64,000 bases of DNA. Source: Sphingorhabdus sp. EL138 (GTDB lineage: Bacteria; Pseudomonadota; Alphaproteobacteria; Sphingomonadales; Sphingomonadaceae). The stretch is taken from the NCBI RefSeq assembly GCF_945890115.1, contig NZ_CAMDCK010000001.1, forward strand, positions 124,001-188,000. The letters are read 5' to 3'. Under the pieces are notes generated by a model, which saw nothing but the letters and a program-made list of their open reading frames with translations, made no database searches and was not told the DNA's origin. Position numbers and translations under genes: made by a program. Of this stretch, positions 1 to 7,796 are shown piece after piece (position 1 is the stretch's first letter; each line of letters starts with the position of its first letter).

Positions 1-272
1 CGGGCCTGCGCATGGTCATTGCCGCGCCCGAGGGGGTCACCACGGACCGCAACAACATCAAGGCGGTCCGGATAGGCCACGCCGCTGGATTTTCTCTGTT
101 CACCGCAGCGACAGAACCGGGCGTTTGGCAATTTGCCGGCTGCGGTATTGAGTGGCTCTGCCGCGATGGAAATATTGAGCGGCAATCCGTGGCGGAGGCC
201 ATGGTCGAAGTTCTGGCGCCCGGGGTCATCGCGATTGCCTGCCGGTCAGCTAACTCAGGGGTAGGAAAATGA
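1..272 (+). CDS. 3' end of an unrecognised protein, cut by the window edge
   Basis: An open frame enters at the left edge (in frame from base 3) and stops with TGA at 270-272, giving about 89 C-terminal residues. It reads in from the edge without a stop, so the ATG at base 12 need not be the real start. I recognise no family. The tail is a small mixed hydrophobic/polar segment with Cys residues and no transmembrane helix. It lies on the flagellin strand, 188 bp upstream of flagellin, but belonging to the flagellar set is only a guess. Confidence 0.55.
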   Translation, partial: GLRMVIAAPEGVTTDRNNIKAVRIGHAAGFSLFTAATEPGVWQFAGCGIEWLCRDGNIERQSVAEAMVEVLAPGVIAIACRSANSGVGK

Positions 273-282
273 CCGGCTGAAT

Positions 283-335
283 AATATATTAGCTGCGACA
301 CCGAAAAAATGAGCAGCCGAAAAAAATATATTAGC
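283..335. repeat. Direct repeat of AATATATTAGC upstream of flagellin
   Basis: The 11-mer AATATATTAGC occurs at 283-293 and again at 325-335, 42 bp apart (about four helical turns), in the only upstream gap of the flagellin gene. A shorter repeat, GCCGAAAAAA, partly overlaps it. The spacing would suit a regulator binding on one face of the DNA, but no factor can be named. Confidence 0.5.
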
Positions 336-360
336 ATTCGAACCGTTCCGCTGAATTCTT

Positions 361-370
361 TTCCTATGAG
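361..370 (+). promoter_or_regulatory. Putative flagellin -10 element (TTCCTATGAG)
   Basis: The sequence TTTTCCTATGAG matches the CCTAT(A/G)A core found upstream of the other flagellar units in this window. Used as a -10 box it would start transcription near 377 and give a leader of about 85 nt. No clear GGCAA/TTGCC palindrome lies 40 bp upstream, so this is one of the weaker members of the set. Confidence 0.4.
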
Positions 371-378
371 CTTCTTAG

Positions 379-437
379 AGCCCATTTCCGGGCTTTCGGT
401 TGGTTGCCCGATGTAACCACCTCACAAGAATGTGAGG
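379..437 (+). promoter_or_regulatory. Structured flagellin 5' leader with two hairpins
   Basis: Two hairpins precede the ribosome-binding site. AGCCC pairs with GGGCT (379-394). CCTCACA pairs perfectly with TGTGAGG across an AGAA tetraloop (420-437). The second ends only 10 nt before AAAGGA. In Caulobacter, FlbT acts on the flagellin mRNA leader to control stability and translation, and both FlbT and FlaF are encoded in this window. This leader is therefore a natural candidate target, by inference. Confidence 0.5.
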
Positions 438-460
438 ACACTCCTAGAAAGGAATTTACT

Positions 461-1288
461 ATGGCTTTTTCTGTTAACACGAACTCCAGCGCGCTTGCTG
501 CCCTCCAGAACCTGAACAACACCCAGAACGAACTTAACTCCACTCAACAGCGGATTAACACCGGTCTTAAGGTGAGCTCAGCCAAGGATGACAGCTCTGC
601 ATTCGTCATCGCCCAGAACCTGCGTTCAGACCTCAGCGGAATGAAGTCGGTCACCTCGTCGCTCAATCGTGCGAAGAGCGTGCTCGATGTCACTCTAAAT
701 GGTGCCACGCAGATTTCGGACCTGATGAACCAGATGCAGGCGAAGGCACTTGAAGCCAGCGATGCGGGCCTTGACACCGCCAGCCGCACAGCCCTCAATC
801 TCGACTTCGTGGCACTCCAGAGCCAGATTGAGACTGTTATTGATTCGTCGGACTTCAACGGTTCTAATTTGCTTAAAGGACCTGCAGCTACCGGCAATTC
901 GCTGAGCGCTCTGCAGTCGATCCAGGGATCGTCGACTTTGGTCGTCGCTAACATGGATATCGAAACCATGTTGGGCACCGCCCTGACGGGCGACATCTCG
1001 ACTGGTGCCAACGCGACAACCCAGTTGGGTTTGCTCGAAACAGCCAAGGCCGCGATGGCTGGAAAGCTCAACACGCTTGGTTCGGCCGCACGTCAGGTGG
1101 ATTCGCAGTTGACCTTCACCGCGAAGCTCGCTGATGCAATCAAGAGCGGTATCGGCACTCTTGTCGATGCTGACTTGGCCGCGGAATCGGCAAACTTGCA
1201 AGCCCTGCAGCTCAAGCAGCAGCTGGGTGTTCAGGCCTTGTCGATTGCGAACCAGTCGCCGCAGGCAATCTCGTCGCTGTTCCGTTAA
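461..1288 (+). CDS. fliC: Flagellin
   Basis: Filament subunit, 275 aa, exported by the flagellar type III apparatus and polymerised beyond the hook. The N-terminus (MAFSVNTNSSALAALQNLN) and the C-terminal region, ending near SIANQSPQAISSLFR, are the conserved D0/D1 helices of the flagellin family. The central region is short, as in most alphaproteobacterial flagellins. The ATG at 461 is chosen because AAAGGA lies 7 nt upstream and the family start MAFSVN fits; an ATG 57 nt earlier in frame lies inside the leader hairpins. A rho-independent terminator follows directly. Only one flagellin gene is present in the window. Confidence 0.96.
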   Translation: MAFSVNTNSSALAALQNLNNTQNELNSTQQRINTGLKVSSAKDDSSAFVIAQNLRSDLSGMKSVTSSLNRAKSVLDVTLNGATQISDLMNQMQAKALEASDAGLDTASRTALNLDFVALQSQIETVIDSSDFNGSNLLKGPAATGNSLSALQSIQGSSTLVVANMDIETMLGTALTGDISTGANATTQLGLLETAKAAMAGKLNTLGSAARQVDSQLTFTAKLADAIKSGIGTLVDADLAAESANLQALQLKQQLGVQALSIANQSPQAISSLFR

Positions 1289-1310
1289 GTTGAACTGAGA
1301 CATATAGTTA

Positions 1311-1349
1311 AGGCCGGGGGCGGACTTGTTCCTCCTCCGGCCTTTTTTT
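1311..1349 (+). terminator. Rho-independent terminator after flagellin
   Basis: AGGCCGG pairs with CCGGCCT around a G-rich/C-rich inner stem (GGGGG opposite CCTCC), followed directly by a run of T. It lies 23 nt after the flagellin stop, so flagellin is probably a single-gene transcript. Confidence 0.85.
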
Positions 1350-1396
1350 ATGCGTGGCAGGGGTGCAGGCAGCGCAGGGCGCTCCCCCGCAATAGA

Positions 1397-1810
1397 TCAG
1401 AACGCTAAGGCGTCGATCACCAGCACGTCTTTCACCTTATGTCCCGGCTTGCGCACCGCATCGAGCAGCAATTTCCGGAGCGTTTTGACATTGACCGGAC
1501 GAAAGGTCGAAACGTTCAGGCGCGCATATTCATTGGCTGCGCTCAGCAGTATCGACTGGATAGCGGGCTGATGGGCGGACAGAACCGACCCATCCTCAGG
1601 CGTTTGCGGCACAAGTTTCAGCACAACCCGGAACTGGCCAGTAATCCGCCCGCCCTCGATGATGGGCACGGAGATCGGATTGATCGTGAGATAGGCTCCC
1701 TCGCCCGTCTTCCCGCCCCCCCCTGCCGCTCTGGCCGGGCTGGCTGCGCATAGAAGCGCGCCTATGATCAGGCCGGACACCCGCGTGGAGGTTAAAACAT
1801 ATCGGCGCAC
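1397..1810 (-). CDS. Small exported FliL-like protein
   Basis: 137 aa. GTG at 1810 is preferred because GAGGAG lies 7 nt upstream; TTG at 1825 is in frame but lies before that site. The N-terminus is a signal peptide or anchor (hydrophobic stretch, then ASPARAA). The body has the pattern of FliL-type domains: a beta-rich segment (YLTINPISVPII, then RVVLKLVP), a central helix, LRKLLLDAV, and a final strand (VKDVLVIDALAF). FliL sits around the stator; a role here is inferred from this resemblance and from the neighbours. It diverges from the TPR-like gene across a shared TATAAT palindrome. Primary similarity is weak, so it may be another small periplasmic protein. Confidence 0.6.
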   Translation of the reverse strand: MRRYVLTSTRVSGLIIGALLCAASPARAAGGGGKTGEGAYLTINPISVPIIEGGRITGQFRVVLKLVPQTPEDGSVLSAHQPAIQSILLSAANEYARLNVSTFRPVNVKTLRKLLLDAVRKPGHKVKDVLVIDALAF

Positions 1811-1862
1811 AGTTTTGCTCCTCAAATACCCTTAGTGGCATCTCACTTTCCTATAATAGGAA
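1807..1862. promoter_or_regulatory. Divergent promoter with TTCCTATAATAGGAA and weak upstream operator
   Basis: TTCCTATAATAGGAA (1848-1862) is a palindrome containing TATAAT on the plus strand and TATTAT on the minus strand, so it could serve both flanking genes. GCACAGTTTTGCT (1807-1819) matches 8 of 13 positions of the GGCAAATTTTGCC motif and is centred 41.5 bp from the plus-strand -10, the spacing also seen upstream of fliF. The plus -10 ends 8 nt before the ATG at 1865. Confidence 0.5.
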
Positions 1863-1864
1863 GG

Positions 1865-3733
1865 ATGCAGCCACTCCTTCGCCCGACCCCCACCAAAGTC
1901 GCCTCCCTTCTGCTTGGGCGCGATCGCTTTGCCTTAGCTATCGCGCGCGTGTGGCGCGCCGCGCGCCTCGCGCCTCTCCTCCTCGGCTCTGTTGCGATGG
2001 GTTCGGCCAACATTCCCAAATCGGAAGATGCGAACGTCGCCATTGTTATCCCGGCAGCTATCGCGACACCGGATATCTTCGCCTGGACCATCCTGCCGCC
2101 AGCCCAAGCATGGAAGAATATTGTAGCCTCGGAAGAACTTGATCGCCCCAAGGCATATTGGCAGGCCGCAATCGCCCTGCTGCACGCAGAGCAAGGCCAA
2201 GAAGCAACCGGCATGCTCGATCTGCTTGTCCGCAAGCGGCCAGACGCCGCGATGAACCCTAACTACACCTTGGCGCGCGCTCAGGCACTTGTGCTGATGC
2301 GCCGCGACGCCGACGGCCTTGTCGCGTTAGGCGATCCGGCGCTCTTGCGCTCGCCGCAAGGCTGCCTGTGGCGCATTCGTGCATCTGCCGCGATCCCTGA
2401 GAGTCCGGACAGGACCCCAGAGTATAATTGTGCCTTGCCGGCCATCGACCGACTTTCCCCCAAATCGCAGCTGCCGTTTTTTATTGCCATGGCCCGCCAC
2501 GCATACAATATTGGCCGTTACCCTCTTGGCTTAGCATGGATCGGCAAGATCAAGACCGTCGACCCCGAAGCTAAGATATTGGAGGCCAAGCTGCTCTTTG
2601 CGAGCGGCAGATCGAACGAGGCCGAAAAGGCGCTCAAAGCGGCGCAATCGACTGGGGACGAGCAAGCACGCGCCGAGGCAAGCTTCATCAAGTTGCAAAG
2701 GGCCACGCTCAACAAGTCCCAACGGCCCGCCGAAATCATCAAGGCCCTTGATAATTTGCGATATGGTTGGCGCGACCATCAGGTGGAGTTGGATGCGTTG
2801 GCCTTTGGGTTCCGCGTCGCCAGCTCCAGCAACGATCGCAAGAATTCTCTTGGCTTAGGGGCAACCTTGCTACGCAACTTCCCCGAAGAATCGCGCAGCC
2901 GCGAGATCCTTCCCGAATACCGGAAAATCCTGCTGTCGGTGCTGGATCCCGCCAATGGACTGAGCATGGATCAATCGATTGGTCTTTACTGGGAGTATCG
3001 TGACCTTGGCCCAGATGGCGCGGAGGGCGATGCCATAACTTTGAAGATCGCGCAGCGGCTTGAGGCCGCTGGACTTTATGAACGCGCCGCCCAATTGCTC
3101 CAGTATCAACTCGAAAACCGGGCGCAGGATATCGCAAAAGGGCCCATCTCGATTAAAGCGGCAATTTTGAGTGTCCGTGCGGGCCGGTATGACCAGGCCC
3201 TTCGGCTGATTACGGACAGCGAAGGTCCGCGCTATCCGGACGATATCGCGAACACGCGAAAGAAGGTTGCCGCAGTTGCCCTGACCTTGCTAGGCCGAAG
3301 GCCTGAGGCACTCGCCGCGCTGGACGAAGTTCCCGATGGCTTGGCAATCACCGCTGAAATCCTTTGGCATGATCAGCAATGGGTTGATCTTGAAGCCGCA
3401 CAGGCCCTGCTTCTTAGGCGCACCGGTGCGACGTCCCCCGTCGCGCGGACCTTGATTTTCAGGCAGGCTTTGGCGCTGTCCATGCAAAGCAAAACGCCCC
3501 AGATAGCTGACCTGCGCCGTCGCTACGGTGGCGCATTCGCTGGCCAGCCGGACGGAGCAGCCTTTGATCTGCTGACGGCACCGGCTGATGGCATTGATCC
3601 CGCTGCGATCGCAGATGCGATCAAGAAGCTTCCGTCCGTGAGCCCGGCGGGTGCCTTCGGTGACCTCCTGAGCCTTGCTCCGCCGCCCAAAGCCCGTCCA
3701 GCCAAATCGGGGCGCGCGCCACCACGCGCATGA
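1865..3733 (+). CDS. Exported TPR-like repeat protein in the flagellar cluster
   Basis: 622 aa from ATG at 1865. A hydrophobic N-terminal stretch (RLAPLLLGSVAMGSA) looks like a signal peptide with an extended n-region. The rest is almost all helical with tetratricopeptide-like A/L/G spacing (YNIGRYPLGLAWIGKI, LLFASGRSNEAEKALKAAQ, ERAAQLLQYQLENRAQ, RAGRYDQALRLI), ending in a Pro/Lys/Arg-rich tail. It is probably a periplasmic scaffold. Rhizobial MotC is a periplasmic motor protein with a MotE chaperone, and a MotE-like protein is encoded at 37.8 kb, so a MotC-like role is a speculative option. The start has no normally spaced Shine-Dalgarno site; the -10-like TATAAT ends 8 nt upstream. Confidence 0.7.
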   Translation: MQPLLRPTPTKVASLLLGRDRFALAIARVWRAARLAPLLLGSVAMGSANIPKSEDANVAIVIPAAIATPDIFAWTILPPAQAWKNIVASEELDRPKAYWQAAIALLHAEQGQEATGMLDLLVRKRPDAAMNPNYTLARAQALVLMRRDADGLVALGDPALLRSPQGCLWRIRASAAIPESPDRTPEYNCALPAIDRLSPKSQLPFFIAMARHAYNIGRYPLGLAWIGKIKTVDPEAKILEAKLLFASGRSNEAEKALKAAQSTGDEQARAEASFIKLQRATLNKSQRPAEIIKALDNLRYGWRDHQVELDALAFGFRVASSSNDRKNSLGLGATLLRNFPEESRSREILPEYRKILLSVLDPANGLSMDQSIGLYWEYRDLGPDGAEGDAITLKIAQRLEAAGLYERAAQLLQYQLENRAQDIAKGPISIKAAILSVRAGRYDQALRLITDSEGPRYPDDIANTRKKVAAVALTLLGRRPEALAALDEVPDGLAITAEILWHDQQWVDLEAAQALLLRRTGATSPVARTLIFRQALALSMQSKTPQIADLRRRYGGAFAGQPDGAAFDLLTAPADGIDPAAIADAIKKLPSVSPAGAFGDLLSLAPPPKARPAKSGRAPPRA

Positions 3734-4007
3734 GCAAATGAAGATTAATTGCCATTAAAAGGCGATCAATCCATAATGACCCACAATGCGCATAGTTGGC
3801 GTTTCCACACACTCTCCGAGTGCGTCTTGCCGCCGCATCGGGCACCGTTTCGGGGGCCCGATTACCTCCGCACGGCCATGCGTCGATTATTATGGTAAAA
3901 ATAAAAAAAATGTTTAAATTGGTGATTATTATTCGATCCGAATCGCGTTAGGTTTTTATCGTTTATAGGTCGGTCAATGGGCGCGCAATTAGCTAGAGGA
4001 GGGTTTT

Positions 4008-4592
4008 GTGGCACTGCAAGTCAATTCGTATAACTTCTCGCCTGCTGCCTTCAAGCCCTCAATAGGCTCAGACGTGGCATTTGCCTCTCAACGGGGTAAT
4101 GTAGCGCGCACCGGTCAAACTTCATTGAACATCGCCCTGGCCTCCATTAACGGCGCTATTTCCTCGTCGGAAAATCTTGGGGACAAGTTGGGCCCAGTCG
4201 ATTTGAAGATGCGCATTGAATCTCTTATCGACGAGCAGATTTCAAGCGGGGTCCTAAACGACAAGCAAGCCGCTGTGCTGCGCGCCTATTTTGGGACGGG
4301 CGTAGCTGTTCCTGAAGAAACCGACGAAGTGCCTCCGCCACCGCCACCGCCACCGCCACCGCCACCGCCAGCCATAGCTTCCGAGGCCGTGAACCAAACG
4401 GGGCGCCCCGAAAAGCGTGCGGAAGTGCCCTATCCCGGCGCGAGGCCCGATACCAAGGATCCGCTCGATCCAATCGCAGTTTTCATTCAGAAACTACGCA
4501 ATGAATCTCCGACAGGTTTCAATGGGTATAATTCATTGTCCGGTGCCTCAACTGCACGTCGTGATCCGGTTCTGTTGGACATCAATGCCTGA
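4008..4592 (+). CDS. Unrecognised 194-aa protein with a polyproline tract
   Basis: GTG start at 4008 with a strong GAGGAGGG site 5 nt upstream. It has no signal peptide or membrane segment. Residues about 60-95 form an amphipathic helical pair (MRIESLIDEQISSG, then DKQAAVLRAYF). A run of about 13 prolines follows, encoded by a CCGCCA-type repeat near 4335-4371, then a charged, Pro-rich tail. The lack of a signal peptide and the position in the flagellar cluster would fit a type III substrate or a cytoplasmic regulator, but nothing shows which. The 274-bp gap upstream is AT-rich with A-runs and no clear member of the flagellar promoter set. Confidence 0.65.
   Translation: MALQVNSYNFSPAAFKPSIGSDVAFASQRGNVARTGQTSLNIALASINGAISSSENLGDKLGPVDLKMRIESLIDEQISSGVLNDKQAAVLRAYFGTGVAVPEETDEVPPPPPPPPPPPPPAIASEAVNQTGRPEKRAEVPYPGARPDTKDPLDPIAVFIQKLRNESPTGFNGYNSLSGASTARRDPVLLDINA
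4335..4371 (+). repeat. CCGCCA microsatellite encoding polyproline
   Basis: Six or so near-perfect CCGCCA units lie inside the open frame from 4008. Because the unit is 6 bp, gain or loss changes proline number without shifting the frame. A tract this long normally needs elongation factor P for translation. Confidence 0.75.
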
Positions 4593-4637
4593 TTAATCCG
4601 TCGGCGCAAATGTGCGTTGCGTTTGGGCCGAACTGAA

Positions 4638-5612
4638 TTATCCATTTTGCTCAAAACGCTGCGGTCGTATTTGGCGCGCAACATACCCGTTCAGCCATTC
4701 GCGGTGGGCGACGGTCGCACTCCCAGCCCGATTGATACGATCACCGGCGCGGTCTGCCCCGATCTGCGCCGCGAGCAGCTCCCGCGCTCTTCCTTCTGGA
4801 ATGCCCTGCCCCAGAAACCGCTCAGCGTCCCCCCTTCCCAAGTGATGCGCAAGATAAGCGACACGGCTGATAGCATTGGTACTCCCGCCAATCGAAACGC
4901 CGGACCGCTTGAGTTTCTCCACATTATGCCGCGCATAATCCGCCGTGGCCTCGATCGAGCTTTGTGGATCGTAGCGCTGGGAAAGCAACTGATGGCGCGC
5001 ACCGGGTTGCACGCGGCCATTGCCATCAAGCCAGCCTTGCCGGCGGGATAAATTATTCAGCCAAGTTCCGGCCCGCTCCGCCTCTGAAATCCAGGTGCCC
5101 GACAGGAACTGACCCAAGCCCGCCGCGCTCGACCTGGGGTTGCGCGACCAAGGGTTCCATTCTCCACCACTTCGCTTGCCGGCCTCGGCATCGACAATGG
5201 CGGCCAATGCAGAACTCGGAAGCCCCACCCGCTGCGCCGCATTCTCGACGATTGGCTGATATTTGCTGTTGGCGCCAAGGGCCGTGGTGCCTCCGCTAAC
5301 CGTATCAATCTCAGGCTTGCCCAAAGGTTGTGTTGGCAAAGCTGCGAAAGGGACCGTGCCCACCGCACCCTTTCCATCGAACTGATCCGAACTCGCGACG
5401 CTTGGGTCGGCCATTAAGGACAACAATGCAGACAGGCTATAAGTTCCGCCGCCTTGAGCCAGCGGCATGTTCGCATCACGCGGCGAGTCGCCATCGGCAT
5501 CACCCAAGGCCATCTGCCACAGCTTGCTTGTCACCTCAGCGCGGGCTTGCGCATAGATAAGATCGGCCTTGCGGGCGGGACTAAGGTTACGCAATTGTGT
5601 CGGGTCAATCAT
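4638..5612 (-). CDS. Flagellar lytic transglycosylase (SLT domain)
   Basis: 324 aa. The second half carries a soluble lytic transglycosylase fold: catalytic Glu about residue 143 in AAIVDAEAG, followed by SSAAGLGQFLSGTW, which matches the family's glycine-glutamine motif. It would cut peptidoglycan so that the rod can cross the wall, the job that gamma-proteobacterial FlgJ does with its own C-terminal domain. FlgJ in this window (16205) has only the rod-binding part, so the split agrees. The start overlaps fliJ by 4 nt (ATGA), making it the last gene of flbT-fliI-fliJ. The N-terminus has no clear signal peptide, so the export route is uncertain (SltF-like naming is inference). Confidence 0.85.
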   Translation of the reverse strand: MIDPTQLRNLSPARKADLIYAQARAEVTSKLWQMALGDADGDSPRDANMPLAQGGGTYSLSALLSLMADPSVASSDQFDGKGAVGTVPFAALPTQPLGKPEIDTVSGGTTALGANSKYQPIVENAAQRVGLPSSALAAIVDAEAGKRSGGEWNPWSRNPRSSAAGLGQFLSGTWISEAERAGTWLNNLSRRQGWLDGNGRVQPGARHQLLSQRYDPQSSIEATADYARHNVEKLKRSGVSIGGSTNAISRVAYLAHHLGRGDAERFLGQGIPEGRARELLAAQIGADRAGDRINRAGSATVAHREWLNGYVARQIRPQRFEQNG

Positions 5613-6040
5613 GCCGCAACTCCACGCTCAAGCTCGCGCGCGCGGAAGACGAACGCGACCCGGTCATCGTTCTGCGCCTGCTCAGTCCGCTCGGCGGCCA
5701 ACCGCAAGGCTTCCTCATGTGTCTCTACCAATTGCTCAAGCGCCTTGCTTTCTGCAAGCACCTGCAAAAGTTCGGTGCGACGCTCTTCCAGTTCTGCGGC
5801 GGCATGGCCAATACTCTGCCTCAGGTCGGCCATCATGTCCAACATCTGCAACAGATAGAGGTCGCTGCGCATCGTAAGATCATCTACTGGCAGGTTGCTT
5901 TCATTGGCATATGCGTCCTGCGAATGGCCCAGCCGAGCTTCCAGAGTTTCGAGACCCTCCGCCGCGAACCTGAAGGCCTCAGCCGCCGCGTCTACCTCGC
6001 GCTTACGGATACGCAGGACTGCATCATAAGGAGAAGCCAT
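5609..6040 (-). CDS. fliJ: FliJ-like flagellar export chaperone
   Basis: 143 aa, nearly all heptad-patterned helix with long charged stretches (AELEERRTELLQVLAESKALEQLVETH), as expected for the FliJ antiparallel coiled coil. It binds the FliI hexamer and helps export at the base of the flagellum. FliJ sequences are poorly conserved, so the call rests on size, coiled-coil character and position: it starts 17 nt inside the end of fliI and ends inside the transglycosylase start. Confidence 0.8.
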   Translation of the reverse strand: MASPYDAVLRIRKREVDAAAEAFRFAAEGLETLEARLGHSQDAYANESNLPVDDLTMRSDLYLLQMLDMMADLRQSIGHAAAELEERRTELLQVLAESKALEQLVETHEEALRLAAERTEQAQNDDRVAFVFRARELERGVAA

Positions 6041-7361
6041 CTGTCACCCCCTGTATTGCGGCAAGCGCCTGAAAGGCTTCGTCAATCGTACCCGGATCAT
6101 CTTTGCCTTGGCCGAGCAACTGCTCGATCTGCGGCGCTAGCAAGATCGCGCGATCCACTTGAGGGTTCGCGCCCGAACGATAGGCTCCGAGGCGCACAAT
6201 CTCCTCCATATCACCAAAGAGCGAAAGCGTTTCCCGAGCCTTCAGCCGGATGGCGTTTTCCTCGTCCGTCTGTGCCCGGGGCAGAGTCCGAGAGACGCTC
6301 TTAAGTACATCAACGGCCGGATATCGGCCCCGTTCGGCGATACGCCGGCTCATGACGACATGGCCATCGAGAATGCCCCTAACGGCATCGGCAACAGGTT
6401 CGTTATGGTCATCACCGTCCACGAGCACGGTGAATACGCCCGTGATCGAACCCTGTCCTGGAAGTCCGGGTCCTGCCCGCTCGAGCAGCCGAGGCAATTC
6501 CGCAAAAACCGTCGGCGTATAACCTTTCGTTGCAGGCGGCTCGCCGGCACCAAGTCCAATCTCCCGCTGCGCCATTGCAAAACGGGTGACCGAATCCATT
6601 AAGCAAAGAACCCGCTTACCCTCGTCCCGAAAATGCTCGGCAACCGCGAGGGTCGTCCACGCTGCCTGTCTGCGCAGCAAGGCGGACTCATCCGATGTTG
6701 CGACAACCACAACGCTGCGCGCTAGGCCTTCCGGGCCAAGATCATCTTCTATGAATTCCTGAACCTCACGGCCCCGCTCACCGATCAGCCCGATGACGGC
6801 GACATCACAGTCGCACCACCGCGCAAGCATCGAGAGCATGACCGACTTGCCGACGCCCGAACCTGCGAACAGCCCCAGCCGCTGGCCCTCACACAGGGGC
6901 ACGAATAAATCGAGCACCCGAACACCTGTCTGCATGCGCGCACCTACTCTCGCACGGTTCGCGGCGGGAGGAGGAAGGCTCTTGATCGCGCGCGGTTCGC
7001 GGCCTTGTGTAATTGGTCCCTTGCCGTCGACCGGCTCACCGAGCCCATTGATGACCCTGCCCAGCCAAAGCGAAGATGGCCGCAGTTCGAATTTGCTCGC
7101 CTGGAGTTCAGCGTACATCCCGATAGAGACGCCTTGCGTGTCGGAAAATGACATGCATTGCGCCTGACCGCGATCAAACCCGACCACTTCAACCTGAAAG
7201 GGACCGTCCGGTGTCATGATCGAGAGATGAGAACCCGTGCGCGCCGCCCCATCGAGCCCGGCAACTTCGATCATGTTGCCGCGTGATGCGGTGACGCGCC
7301 CATAGCGGGTATGCACAGGCATCTGGCGCAGCGAATGGGTGACATCGTTCAGGCTGAGCAT
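6024..7361 (-). CDS. fliI: Flagellum-specific ATPase FliI
   Basis: Type III export ATPase, 445 aa from ATG at 7361, 25 nt after flbT. It has an N-terminal beta-barrel, Walker A GLFAGSGVGKS, the conserved IGLIGERGREVQEFIE segment, Walker B-like VLCLMDSVTRFAMAQREIGL, and GEPPATKGYTPTVFAELPRLLERAG, all characteristic of FliI/SctN. It powers unfolding and export of rod, hook and filament subunits with FliH (28 kb) and FliJ (next gene). The frame is open for 20 codons further upstream, but that would overlap flbT and no good ribosome site is seen at either start. Confidence 0.95.
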   Translation of the reverse strand: MLSLNDVTHSLRQMPVHTRYGRVTASRGNMIEVAGLDGAARTGSHLSIMTPDGPFQVEVVGFDRGQAQCMSFSDTQGVSIGMYAELQASKFELRPSSLWLGRVINGLGEPVDGKGPITQGREPRAIKSLPPPAANRARVGARMQTGVRVLDLFVPLCEGQRLGLFAGSGVGKSVMLSMLARWCDCDVAVIGLIGERGREVQEFIEDDLGPEGLARSVVVVATSDESALLRRQAAWTTLAVAEHFRDEGKRVLCLMDSVTRFAMAQREIGLGAGEPPATKGYTPTVFAELPRLLERAGPGLPGQGSITGVFTVLVDGDDHNEPVADAVRGILDGHVVMSRRIAERGRYPAVDVLKSVSRTLPRAQTDEENAIRLKARETLSLFGDMEEIVRLGAYRSGANPQVDRAILLAPQIEQLLGQGKDDPGTIDEAFQALAAIQGVTDGFSL

Positions 7362-7386
7362 ATACAGAACCGAAGGCGCACCAATT

Positions 7387-7776
7387 TCAGACCGACGCTG
7401 CCTGTGCGTCTTCCAACGCAATCAATTCGCGGCAATCGGACAGAGCACTGTAATAGTCGGAACAGGCGACCTTATGCGCGAAACTGACGCATAGAGCAGC
7501 CGTTTCGATTGACGGCGCTTCACCAATAATTTCCCGCACGCGGACAATGATCTCGTCCTGATGACCGGCGCGCTGTTCTTCGTCAACATATGCCATCATT
7601 GTGGAGTGGTACAGTTTCCGAGCCGGCGTCGTGGCGTCTTCCGCGGACATAAACTCGCTGCCGCGCAAAATTACGGCGCGGTTCTCTATCTCAATGGTCA
7701 CACGCCCGCTGGCGCGCAACACCGCGCCATTCACGATGATCCGCTCATTGTCTTTCAGATTAACCTTCAACCCCAT
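7387..7776 (-). CDS. flbT: Flagellin translational regulator FlbT
   Basis: 129 aa. LKVNLKDNERIIVNGAVL, IENRAVILRGSEFMSAEDA and TPARKLYHSTMMAYVDEE match the alphaproteobacterial FlbT family. In Caulobacter it binds the flagellin mRNA leader and couples flagellin synthesis to hook completion, working against FlaF. FlaF is at 16962, and the flagellin leader here contains hairpins. First gene of flbT-fliI-fliJ-transglycosylase, divergent from flgE across a shared regulatory region. Confidence 0.93.
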   Translation of the reverse strand: MGLKVNLKDNERIIVNGAVLRASGRVTIEIENRAVILRGSEFMSAEDATTPARKLYHSTMMAYVDEEQRAGHQDEIIVRVREIIGEAPSIETAALCVSFAHKVACSDYYSALSDCRELIALEDAQAASV

Positions 7777-7796
7777 GGGGAAATCTCCTGCTTCTA

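Noticed and set aside
544-1303. Long minus-strand frames opposite flagellin
   Set aside because: Shadows of the conserved flagellin reading frame without ribosome sites or family similarity.
4335-4371. Short repeat array that could be taken for a CRISPR or minisatellite element
   Set aside because: It is a 6-bp coding microsatellite for proline with no spacers.
4008-4592. FlgM anti-sigma factor
   Set aside because: The helical pair is only loosely similar, the length is twice that of FlgM, and the polyproline region has no counterpart.
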